Shown here piece after piece: positions 22,601 through 34,600 of a stretch of DNA of 64,000 nt. Location: positions 246,185-310,184 of the forward strand of contig JAVSML010024706.1 of the NCBI GenBank assembly GCA_038503035.1, read 5' to 3'. Position 1 is the first letter of the stretch, and each line of letters opens with the position of its first letter. The DNA is from Crocodylus rhombifer (taxonomy: Eukaryota; Chordata; Crocodylia; Crocodylidae). The position numbers and the translations under genes are program-made. The notes beneath the pieces were generated by a model. That model did not search any database. It was not told where the DNA came from and saw only the letters and a program-made list of their open reading frames with translations.

Positions 22601-25600
22601 TCTGCCTTTCAGTGGTGACCTGCCCCATCTCTGGCAGACATTACCAGACTCAACCTTCTGAACGATGTGGAGCACTCCAGGCACACAACACAGGGCTACA
22701 GTAGGAGCAGCTGTCAGTCTATATCTTTGGTAAGTGCATGCAGCATGATTATGTTCCCTTAGTGCTGCCAATGTCTTTCATCTTCCATGTATTTATTTAA
22801 TGCTGTTTTCTTTGACGATGCTTCTAAAGATTTGTCGGTCTGTGGTTTTAAGAGCACTTTGAAATATTAGCTCCTAAACCAGCAGTTGGTCCCAGAGCAA
22901 AATTTTTAGGAGCCCCTGCTGAGTGTGAGAAGCTAGCATGCACAACGCAGACTTGTAGAAAGCTGCTAAAGGCAGTCCACAGCTGCTGTTCTGGTTCCAG
23001 GGGCCATGACATGCCTCATCAAGCTATTCAGTCTTTTGGATGATAGATTTTCTGCAAGTATTCTGCCTTACAACAAAATGGTACATGCACCGCTGACTTC
23101 CCCTTAGGAAATATATGGCTGGAGCCATGTATTGTATCTGATTTTTACTTTCCATTTTGGTGTGTAGCACTTCCCCAAAGCGGCAGTGTACCTGTAGTTA
23201 GCCTTCAGTGGCCAATACCAATCTGAGAAGCAAGAACATAGTTTGAATCCAGGTTTGTTCAAAACAACTCCAGAACTGTAAAGCTGTTTATGTCATATCA
23301 CCGTTTTGGGAAGGAGCCATTTGTATTGCTTGAACAACCTCTGTTTTGCACCATTAATCCTATCTTAGATCCCCCCTGCAGGAGGCACAGCACTTCAAAA
23401 CGCATGGGTTAGCTTGTGGGTGCTGAAATGCTCGGTGAAAAAGGGCTGTTCTACTGTACTTACGATGGAGTTTCTGTCTCCCATCCCATTCAGATGCACC
23501 AAAACAATTATTTTAGAAGTCAACAGGAATTATTTTAATAGTCTTTGCTCACCTGTATCCCCTCCTCCCCCAAAAACCTCCAAGGAAATAAAATTACTCT
23601 TGGATGAGAGGCAACATTGTCAAGGAGCAACATATATGGGGTGAGGATGTTGAGAGGACAGGCTTGCTAGAGGAAGCTAGTTTTAGCTTTAATTATAGGG
23701 CTGTTGCTACTACTCCAGAATGCATGGGGCTTTTACTGAGGAGTGAAAAGAAGGCTGTCTTAAACCTATGGCAGTGATAAAAACTAAAGCTCCAATGAAG
23801 TACTTGCCCTCCTCCTCATCTTTCTTGCCATCTTCAGATTCTCCAAAGGGGTTTGTGCGCCTGTAACGGATTTAAAAAAATTAAAATTAGCCAATTAAAT
23901 AAGTGCTTAGAGCAGCAGCACATCAGCACGTGATTATACGGCAGTTCTAATGACTGGTTTGATGACTGAACATTAATGCTTGTAAAGGGAGGAGCTATTT
24001 CTTCTCCAGTCATTTTATCAAAGTGGTGAAAGTTCTCTGAGCTTACTTGCCACCTCTGTTTTGGTCCAGGAATTCGGTTGCAGGAAGGACGATGTCAAAC
24101 TGGATTGGTGTTCCAGGAGCAATTAACTGTGTGCAATCTTGCATGTTACTTGGTTCATTGGAAATGATCTTGTCATTTTCAATATTCTTCACATTCTGTC
24201 TAAAATTGAAATGGACCAAAATTTCAAATGAAAATGTGAGCTGACTTCGAAAGGGAGCCAGGATAACGCCAAATCTGACATGGTAATTTAATCTATATTC
24301 AGAATCCCTAGTAAGTGTGCTGTAATACTAACATGTTCTTGAAGCTTTAACTGAATCTCTCTCATTCCTCATAACCAATATCCCTGAGAGAAAAAAGTAA
24401 ATGTTGCTATGTTATGAGTAAAAACTCTACATAAGCTGTCATGTTTGCTTTTGCTGAAGTTATTGCAATTAATTGGGTGCTGTGTGCATGCGCTACTACC
24501 CTCTACTGGCTACAGTCAGAACCATGCCTGCTCAAATAAGAGACACAGAAGAAGTGGAGCTGCCTGTCTGAAGTTCCAGACAGTAAGGAATCATAAGTGT
24601 ATGTGTGTGTGATTTATAGGCCAGTCTCCCCAGAAAAAGCTCAAAGTGGTTTACAATAAAAAACAGGATAAAAACCCTAAAATATTAAAACATAATGGTA
24701 TGTAATAATGAAAACCACTACGTTCTTAGCTGCTGGCTTGTTACAGTACACTATCCAGGAACAAACGATGTGCATTATGCAACTGTTCTTCTTTGATTCA
24801 AAGAATTCGTAAGAGACTGGAATCTGCAAGTGTAGGAAATCTAAAAGCAGAAACCAACTACCACTTTCGTGTCTGATGCTTTTACTGTTCATTTCGGTGG
24901 CAGACTGCTTGATAACTTTCATTCCTATAATGCCTCTTTGTAGACTATGTAGTAACTTATGCAGAGTTGACTAATGCAATGTAACAAAACTCACTTTTCC
25001 CACTATAACTAGATTAGATGCAGAGATTTTCCTTCAGATAAATCAACCTTTGTAGTGGAAAACCGTGGTCAAAGTAAAATTCCCACATTCGGAACAAAAT
25101 GGGAAGGGAATTGTATTTAATAGACATTCCCAGTGCCTTGCAGGAATGACAGAAAACTGGAAGGAACTGGTGTTTAATGGGAGGGCGATATTAAGTAAGA
25201 AAAAAATGAAAGATTTAAAGGTTTAGGTAGGAACAACCCAGGCTTTCAAATGTCCTAATGAAAGTTTACACAGAGTTCATAGAGCATTTTTCCATGCATT
25301 TTAGAAACTGCCAGTGACTTGATTTTTTCCTTGTTTTATTTTGTGCACTGCCTTTTAGGGACAGAGCATAAACTCAGAGTCTCTAGTTCCCAGTCATAGA
25401 GACTGAAGAATTGGTGGTGAGGAAGCTGGCGGCAAGAAAAGAAAGGGAAAATAGGGTTTTGTTAAAAAAAGTTTTGTTTTAGTTTGAGCATTATATTACT
25501 CAGTGCTTTACAGCCTCTATTTAAGGAGTGATGGTTTAACAACCAAGACAGTCATACCAAATAATTATCTGGCAAGAGAACTTCTGCTTGTTTCAGACTA

Positions 25601-28600
25601 TATGGACTAGCATTGATTTCAGATACTGTACAGAAACTACAAATGTTTTTAAGAGTGTTGGGTAGCACCAAAGAACCCTCAACCGGATACCAGAATCCTA
25701 CTGCGCTAGACATAAATGCATAAACAAAGCAGTCTGTGACCCAGAGACCTGGCAGACCAAGGACTGCATCTGTTTCATAAACAAGGTTATGATTTTGCAT
25801 GGAGATTTTTGCATAGTGATTTTCATGGCAGAGGAATGTGTGGTGTGTAAACAATACACACACAGAGATGATGAAGCATGGCTGCTGCATACTTACACTG
25901 ACTTAAGGAATAACCTTACCAATGGCACTGCCCTCCTGTGGTGCAGTGCCTCATGAAAATTGTAGTTTGGTGTAAGAATGCTCCCTATTTTTTCCAACAG
26001 GCTAACACCCCTGGTTGAGCTACATTTCCCATAATCAGTGCATTTGCCCCTGTCTGAGTGAGTGGCAGGGAACCTCATGGGTAGGGTCTTATCAAATTCA
26101 CAGCAGAAGTGGGCTGCACTGTGGCTCCTTTAATCTTGCAAGTTCCCCCATGTGCCCCACCACTGCCAACCGGTGGAGGGGCCCCACTTGCAGCTCACCC
26201 CTGATTGGCAGGGAAGCAAAAAATGCCATTTTAAACATAGCACTGTTTTTGCCTCCCTGCCAGTCAACAGCAAGCAGAAGGGCTCCTGGGCCCTTTGACC
26301 AATTGGCAGTGGAGAGGCAAAAATGGTGCAATGTTTAAAACCATGGTTTTCACTTCCCTGCCTACTGGGAGTGAGCTGCAAAAGAGGCCCCTCCACCAAT
26401 CAGTGGTGGTGGAGGTGTGCAGGGGCATCTGCAAGATTAAAGGAGCTGCAGCGCAGCCCTCTTCCACTGTGAATTTGGTAGGGCCTTACTCATGAGTGTC
26501 ATGAAGTTCCTTCAATTTTACTTTACTTTCCTCTTTACGAAACTGTAACTTTGAGAACAAATTAACCAGGGAAAGACCTCCCCACAGGAATTGAGCAGAG
26601 CCTTGACCTCACAAGCTGCATAGACAAAAAGATTACTGAGTCCCATTAACTATGCTGGGACTCTCATGGACTACCTTACAGCACCTGGGGTAATAGTTGC
26701 TCCCCAATATGTCTATTGGCCTCTAAGTGAAGTCTGACTGAGTGTGCAACACTGAAAGCAAAAATGTTACCTGGAACACCGCATTTCCTGTTTTTTCCCA
26801 AAGCTGGTGATGGGGGTCACTGCCTGCAGGGCTGTCTGATTTAACTTGATTGCAACAGCCTAAGAAAATAAAATACAATTTCCCCCTTACAGAAATGCTA
26901 TGGGTTCTGTGCTCCACCAGAACAGCAAATTTGAAAGAGCAGTTTAAAACAAGCAAGTGCCCACCTCTGGATTATCCGAGAGATAGATCTGCCTGGAGAT
27001 GTTGTTGATTGCAGAGATCCACTGTAAGGGAGAAAAAAGAAACTGAGCTCTCCAAGCTGCCTGATGTAGAAGAGGAAAAAGGTGAAGCAGGGGAATATTT
27101 TACCTCCTCATATTCTTTCTTGCTTTCTGCTTGAAGAGTGATGCCCCTAAAATACAAATGTTTTGTGTTCAAGCTTGCATTAGCACTCAGGCCCATTAAC
27201 TCTAAACCCAAGGTACAGACCACCAAATGGTGCCTTTTTATCTGCTAGTTGAGAGAAACTGCATGAATAAACTGCACCTAAATGACAGCATTTATCATGT
27301 ATGCAGCACGGGCACCAGTTTTAAATGTAAAAGTAAAAGCCTTTTCTTAAAATTACGATGGGAGCTGGCAACCCAGCTCAGTTAGCATGGCTCCCCCTAC
27401 CAAACTGTTAGCATATCAGTCATGCATTCTGGAACCCTATCTGATTGAGTTGCTATGGCTTATTCTCTAGTGGAAAACCTGTGACACATACGATTTTCCT
27501 GTAGGAGTAGTGATTTGAAAGCAATATCGTCTGTCCTCACAGTCTACTGCCATTACGGAGCAGTTATCCAAGTCCTGAATCAGTCCTCCAGCTACTGCTC
27601 CCCTGGGCTGGCACATCAGGTTACCACCTTGGGTGAAGAAATACAGTCTGTCCCAGGTTGTAGTCACCAGGCCTGTTTTACTACAGAGAACACACGGTAG
27701 TAAGACTCGTTAGCATGGAGTGAATACAATGTACTCTCCACTCATATGCCCATAGGATTAGTGTGGAATTTGCTTAACTGTATAACACAATGCCTGTCCC
27801 AGTTGGCTGCCTGCTGTGTACATTGCAACAAGTGCATCAACTCCTTAAATAAAAGCATAGAATCTTTAATCTCTGCTTTATGCTATTTAACAGTGTAAAA
27901 TTAACTTCCCACTAACTGTAACTCGCCTTTTAACTAATTTTACTTTGTTTAACTATACCAGAAACAGGAAAGGGAAGCAGCTGTTGAAGGGCTGCTATTA
28001 GCCTTCAAGTCTGGAGCTATTTAGTTTCACAGCTGTTCTCTCCCCTCCTTGTCAAGTCTTCTACTAGCTACCTAGAACCTATGGGAAGTCCTGAAAATGG
28101 CACAAGCTTGTTGGTTTTGAAACTAGCAGTGACCCTGCTGTAAGCAATGCTCCTTAGGGACACAGCACTATTAATGCTATGCTAGCAGAGGTCCTAAAAC
28201 TGACTAGCTCCCCTCACTTTCAAGGCTTCTAACAGTCATTTCAAAACTATTAGAAGCTTTGAAAATGGCAGGGGTGAGTCAGTCTGGGAATCCACAGCAC
28301 TGTGTAACATTGTGTGTTAAAAGAGCACTGTTCCCACTGATCTGGGGTAAATGCATGGCCTTTTTTCAGTCCTGAGGCTGTGCACTTTGAATGTACTCTG
28401 TCTGGATACAAGCCCTGATTTTAAATGCATGGATTTGACCCCCATTTCCCTCCTGACATTTTGAGTATGTTCTGCTGAGCAATGCTACTTTAAGCAAAGG
28501 ATTCTGTAACTTCTAATCCAAATTTCAACAGCTGTCAAAGGCACTACTCTCAGAAGACTACTCCCTGACTCAACCTGGAGGTTTAAACAGAAGCAAGGGA

Positions 28601-31600
28601 TGAGTGTCCCAAGTCTCTAAATGGTATCATCATCCGCAGTATTCCCTAAGTGAATATGTTAATGCCCAAATAACACAGATGGGCACCACAAGATTTTATA
28701 GTACTTTATTATGAAGTAATTCAGGGATGGGCTGCAGCAGCAGAACTTTCAGCATAAATGGGACATACGTTCTTATAAAAATAGTTCTACAAGCAGAGCC
28801 ATTCATTGAAGATATCTTCTACATGGCTATGGAGTCATTTTTGTGACACTGTAACCCACCCTTTACATTGCTGTTATACCTCAACAGAAGTCCATAATAC
28901 ACCTTTAAAACTAGATAAAATATCAGTGACTGTTTGAATTAAATAGAAATGAATTGCCAGTTAAGTAGGGTGAAACAAAACATAGTTGGATCACAAGCAA
29001 CTTTCCTTCTGTTCTGTATGCTGAAGTCAATGAGAGGTCTGTGAAGTAAGTTTTCATATTATATATATATATTCAATGTTATGTACTTACATTGTCCATA
29101 AAACTGTCAGTGTAATAGGGAAGCTTACTGGCAAAGCCCTAAAATTCATATCAAATACAAAAAACCCAGTTCCTCTTTGTAAGGAGATGTCTTGTCCCTG
29201 AAAATATGGAACACCCTGACCCCAGCCTATGAAACTTGAATGAACTAAAAAGCTTAAACATTACATTTTATTTTTATCCCTATCACATGCATGAATTACA
29301 CCTATTAGGGAAATCCAGGGAAAGGAAAACTCACTTAGGGACACCAGGCAACATTTTTAAAAAAAAGCCTAAATCAGTAGTTAACCTTTTTTGTAGCAGA
29401 ACCCATTTGTAAACATTAATGGCCAGTCCTGACCCAGTGCACTCCCAACCTGCTGCCCTCAGGCCTCAGCCCCTGTGTGTGTGGGGCAAGGGGTGAGTGT
29501 ATGGGGCAGGTGCAGGGGGGAGGTTGGGGTTGGGGGGGCTCCAAGCAGCCCCTTGCAGGCTGGAACTCTGACAGCCAGCAAGACAAAAGCCACTGTTTCC
29601 CATGTTTTTCTCTTTCTAAAGTTTGTGGATTTATTTTTAAAGTTTGTTCACAGCCCTTTCATATATTCTCACAACCCAATTTTGAATGCAACCCACAGTT
29701 GAGAAATGCTGGCCTAAGTGGCTTAGACTCCTAAATCCCATTTTCAAACATGACTTGGGCATTTAAGAGCCTAAATATAGAATTGCCCAAGTGATACAGA
29801 AGCCTCAAACCTTTTGATTTTTAGTGAGAATTAGGCTCCTAAATCACTTGAGTGCTTTTTGAAAATGTTCCCAAAGAGTTGGTAAGGTAAAAGCAATGTG
29901 GAAATTAGCCAGCAGTCAAACAAGAAAAAAAAAAAAAGCACTGTTCTCATTCCTCCTTACTTTCTAAGATTAAGGTAGCCAGCTTTCTGGATGAGGTTTC
30001 TGTTGATAGCTGGTGAAGTTACATCAGAATCCGGAGTATAAACAGACTCACTAACAGAAAGCAAGTCCTGCTGGGACACCCTCATGGCTTCAGCTTCAGC
30101 ATCCAAGTCTCTCTGTATGCTGAAAAAAAATCAAAGCCGCCTTGATGTCAGTAAATATACATACAGACGTACCTAACAATGCTGCAAGAATGAAAAATGT
30201 GTGTGTTAAATATGCTATAACACAGATGGCTTAAACATATGCAAGGTGTTTGCTTATGGTTCCCTGCTTGTTTGGAGTAATGTGAAGACAGGTGTTTGTA
30301 AATCTGTTTTAAAAGGAAAAAAAAGTTAACAAGACTACATGCCAAAGGATTTCTCTGAGCACACGATAAATTAGTACAGGCAAGAATGAATGGAAGAAAG
30401 AGGTAGAAATTAAGCAAGCGCTCCGTGTAGATTTAAGTTAGGGTCAAAGAAACAAGAGACAGCTGCCATGGAGACATTCAAAACTTGTATAACTTGAGTC
30501 TGACTGTTTGCAGTTTGGATGAGAAAGGACTGCAAAATTCTGAGTGTGCTGGCAGTTCTGAAATGGTAACATTTAAGAGCATTACTATAAATGTGCCGGA
30601 CTGGAGGAAGGGTGCTTTGGGCTACAGAGCTCTCTTCCAGCTATAGAATTGGTTCAGTAGAAGATACCACAGAAAATAAACAAACAAAAAACCGCACACT
30701 TGCAACAATAGAAAATATATTTATTTTTAAAACCCATACTGCTTATATCAAGGATGGTTATTTTCTTTTGCAAAACATTAAAAAAAAAGAGCTATGAAGA
30801 TGACCAAGAAGCATGGAATGACTGCAGATAAGAAATGTTAAGCATTAACAGCCAAGTTTGAGCTGTATTTTTTTGAGAGACAAACAAAGCTTCAGCTAGA
30901 CAATCAAATGGCAATGCATGCAGGAATTCAGACTGAAGCAGAACAAGCAGACGCAGGTGTACATTGGGTTAGTATCTTTCTGGTAATGATCCTCCTGGGC
31001 TTTCCAGAAATGGTGCTAGAATTGTTTTGTTCTTTCTTGCAGACCACATGATAAACTGGAGTTTCTATCCTCAGACTACTGATGAGCTGAGTACAGCTTT
31101 TCAGAAACGTGCTTCCCATCTCCAAAAAGGGCTGGTGGTACTGAAGTGTTTCAAAGAGCAGCAAAATCCTTAGTCATTTATACCGGCCTGGACTATATGG
31201 CTGCATCCACACAAGCATGGACGTTTGGTTCCCCGGGGACAACTAGCACCAGGACACCTTATGCTGCCATTAGTTGTCCCTGGGGAACATCTATGCCACA
31301 GTCTCTGGCTTGCAGCTGGTTATCCTGGGTGGGATAGGAGCCAGCACTAGGTTGGCCCCAGCAGCCTTACCTGGGGTCCTGGGGGCCTCCTCGAGCTGCA
31401 GCAGTGGCGATTCAGCTGCCCAGAGCCTGGCCAGCAGCCAAAGCATGGCTCTGGCTAGCCAGGTTCTGGTTTTGGGCAACACATGCTACTCTTGAATGCA
31501 CAGCACCACTTTTTTTGCGTGGGTTTTTTGACCCCTTGATATCCAATGCCCCCCTCCCCCAATGCTACTCTGTTCTTGCAGTGAAGAGATCAGCTGAAAG

Positions 31601-34600
31601 AACTCCTATGTAAAAAAAGGCACACAGTGCTTGTATTCTAAAATTTATGGTGCCTCTTAGTAGGAGCTCACAATACTTATGAACAGTTTTGTGAAGTTTT
31701 TTATATCACTATAAACAGACAAAAGACTGCATTCAAACTTTCCCTTGTGTTACTGACCCAAGCCCAGCAATGTTGACAAGTGAATAAGAACCAGAAAAAG
31801 ATAACAGACTGTGAAAAAGCAATGAACATGACCATTTTAGTTTAATTGTCTAAAATTATAGAATTGCAAAAAGCATTAGCAGCACCAATCTTGAAAAGTA
31901 TATTAGAGTGTAAAGATTATTTCCATTTTAATATTCTGGGTGTGGGGGTTTATTTCAGTGTTCATCCTGAGAATGTTCCTCTATGGAGAATGTACTCAGT
32001 GAACCAATGCAATAGGGTGTTTCACCAGAACAAAGTAGTCAAGGTCAAGTCTTTGCAGGTTTACTTCCCTAACGAGCATCAGATAACAAAAGTTAGGACA
32101 AATTTAGGAAAGCAAGCATAGTTAGGATTAGAGAGACAGAACACAAATCTGGTGTTCACTCCTGTTTGTCTAGAACAGGGATGCTCAATCTCCAGCCCAT
32201 GGGCCAAATGTGGCGTATGGAGCCATCGCATCTGGCCAGTGGGGTTTCCCTTAATATGGCCACCCTCCCCCTGTCAAATTCCTAAACCCCAAGTCCCACA
32301 TGCTCAGGTGGGACCAGGCTGCACCCCCTTCCCCTGCTGGGCTGGGCTGGGCCAGGCCAGGCCAAGAATTAATTGGACTGCCATTAATTAATGTAGGCAG
32401 TCCAAATAAGAAAGTCCTCATAAAAACAGCTATAATGTCACTGTGACTATATAGCAGTAGAATACTCCTGTAGCTTCTTTTCATTTCTAACTCTTAAACC
32501 CAATCAGAAGACAATGGTTCATTTGGACAGATTTCCACAACTTCCTATCAGAAGTTTCATTAAAACAAAGGTCCTGCCTTAGCAATACCTCTCTGCCCCC
32601 AATAAGTTCCTATTTGGCTGTTCCCAAGACACATTCTGGGCTCTATCAAGAAGTGATTGTTGATTTGAAAGCTTCCTTATGTGAGGCTTGAAACCACTTT
32701 TAAAAGTAACTGGATGAGTTCAATGGTTTTCTTCCCCATTTGAAAAGTGGTTATTGGGTACAATTCAAACACAAAGAGACTAATTTTGATTGTGCCACAG
32801 AACTAACTATACAGCCCACCTGGGTGGAAGGAAGTTATTCTTTATACTTGCTTTGTCTCCCTCCCACTTATGGTGTAGGCGTACGCCAGACCTGGGCCTG
32901 CTGAGGAGTACCCTTCAGCCAGGGCTGAGGATCTGGTTCAATCAGGTGTTCTGATGTAATCAGCAAGAGGGTCAGAGTTTTCAGAATGTGAAAGGGGAAA
33001 ACAGTTGGTATTAAGGTAAAGGTATAATTATGAAATTCTGTTTAAAGCACTGATTCTCATCCAGGGTGCCTTGAGATCCTTTCTAGGATGCCGTGGGGTC
33101 ACACAATGGGGCCACACAATGTTAGCACTGCACTGTTAGGTGTGCAAACGTGATCCACAAAATAAACTTGGAGATTTCAAATAGGAATTCATAATGTTCA
33201 AACCATTCTGCCCTGTTTCGGTCTTCCCAAGTTGTCTGCAACAGAAGAACTGCTCTATTAGTTCTCTGTTGTCAAAAAAAAAAAGGTCTAAACTAAGAGC
33301 TGGAATTTTCCCAAGGTGTGCCTTTAGTCCAGAAAGATTGAGAACCACAGGTCTAAAGCAATCAGATTTAGAACTGTCCTGGAAGAAAAATAAATGAATT
33401 GTGCTGCTTTTTATAACACAATTGGTTGCAATAACTGGACTTTTATCCCCTGGGGATTTCTGATTTTTCATTTGTAGAAATCAGATGCGGCCTGGAAGAG
33501 GTACAGATTTGCCTTGCTTATTCTTGCGCACTAACAAGCTCCAGGGTCAGAAGTACAAAACGACGCAGTACTTGTGTCTCTTTCACACCCCTTGGAGCTA
33601 GACTGTGGTTAGCTGGAACGAAGGCAAAGTCCTTCCTTTAGTCCATAGGAAACTGTTTCCACAACCTATGCTGAAGGTGTTATACTCAGCCTTGAAGCAT
33701 AGGTAGATGCTTAGCTTGCTCCTTGGATCATATGCTAGAAGTGTTCACCTAACTTTCAGAAACACTGTAACTCTGCTCCTTTTGTCTAAATTTTTGGAGT
33801 TCCTGCCTGTATCCAGTAGCTAGTGTGGAAATGCATGGGGGAGCACCAACACTCAGCTCTGCGTGGCTCAGGAGTCACATGAGCAGTCAGTGGGTGCATC
33901 TACACGTGTCCCTACAGTCCCATTGTTACTGTGCCGTCATTTAGTACTTCCTTTTGAAAAGAAGTACTAAATGACGATGCAGTAACAGTCTATATATACT
34001 ACACCGTGCTGGTGGCACATGGTAATTTTTTAGCTGCTACGTCACCATAGCAATGCACTGTAGCGAGGGAATGCATTGCTATAGTGATGGTGTTGTGTTG
34101 TCATGGTTTGTGCACACTGATGCTACATCGCCATAGCGCGTTGCTACAGCAACATAACATCTCATGTAGACACACCCAGTGTTAATGAAACAGCCAAAGC
34201 CCCTTGGGAATTGTCACAAATACCCTCCAGTTCAGAAACGAACGCTACAGTCCATTAGTTAACCTGGACACAGTCCAACACAAAAAGTACTGTAAGAAAA
34301 GTGGCAAGCCTCTTTAGTGTTTTCTAACCGGTGGTCGCCCACTTGGTTGAATACCGGACGGATGCGGCGGGGGGAATTTCCAGCCAGTGGTCAGTATCAA
34401 ACTGGTGAGGGAGCACTTGAGCTGCTGAATGTCTTCAAGTCAGCAAGAATAGATAGACTATACCCGAGAGTGCTGAGGGAATTGGCTGGAGTCGTTGTGG
34501 GACCATTGACAAAGGTATTTGAAGAATCGTGGTGCTTAGGAGAGGTCCTGGATTATTGGAAAAGGGCCAGTGTGGTACCAGTCTTTAAGAAAGGGAGGAG

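Larger units (their letters stand above)
27681..29960 (-). other. APPL2: APPL2 intron 10
   Basis: 2.3 kb. Contains a duplicated imperfect palindrome (about 28033-28283), a hAT MITE (29375-29711) and an adjoining CTTAGxxxCCTAAAT-type repeat (about 29725-29875). Confidence 0.7.

Noticed and set aside
26080..26488. CRISPR-like or tandem repeat array
   Set aside because: The repetition is inverted and occurs once; there are no regular spacers, and this is a eukaryotic genome.
32176..32400. Complete hAT element starting CAGGGATGCTCAATCTCC
   Set aside because: A good left end but no matching right end or duplication within reach. The GGACTGCC/GGCAGTCC inverted pair at about 32374-32403 is not its terminus.
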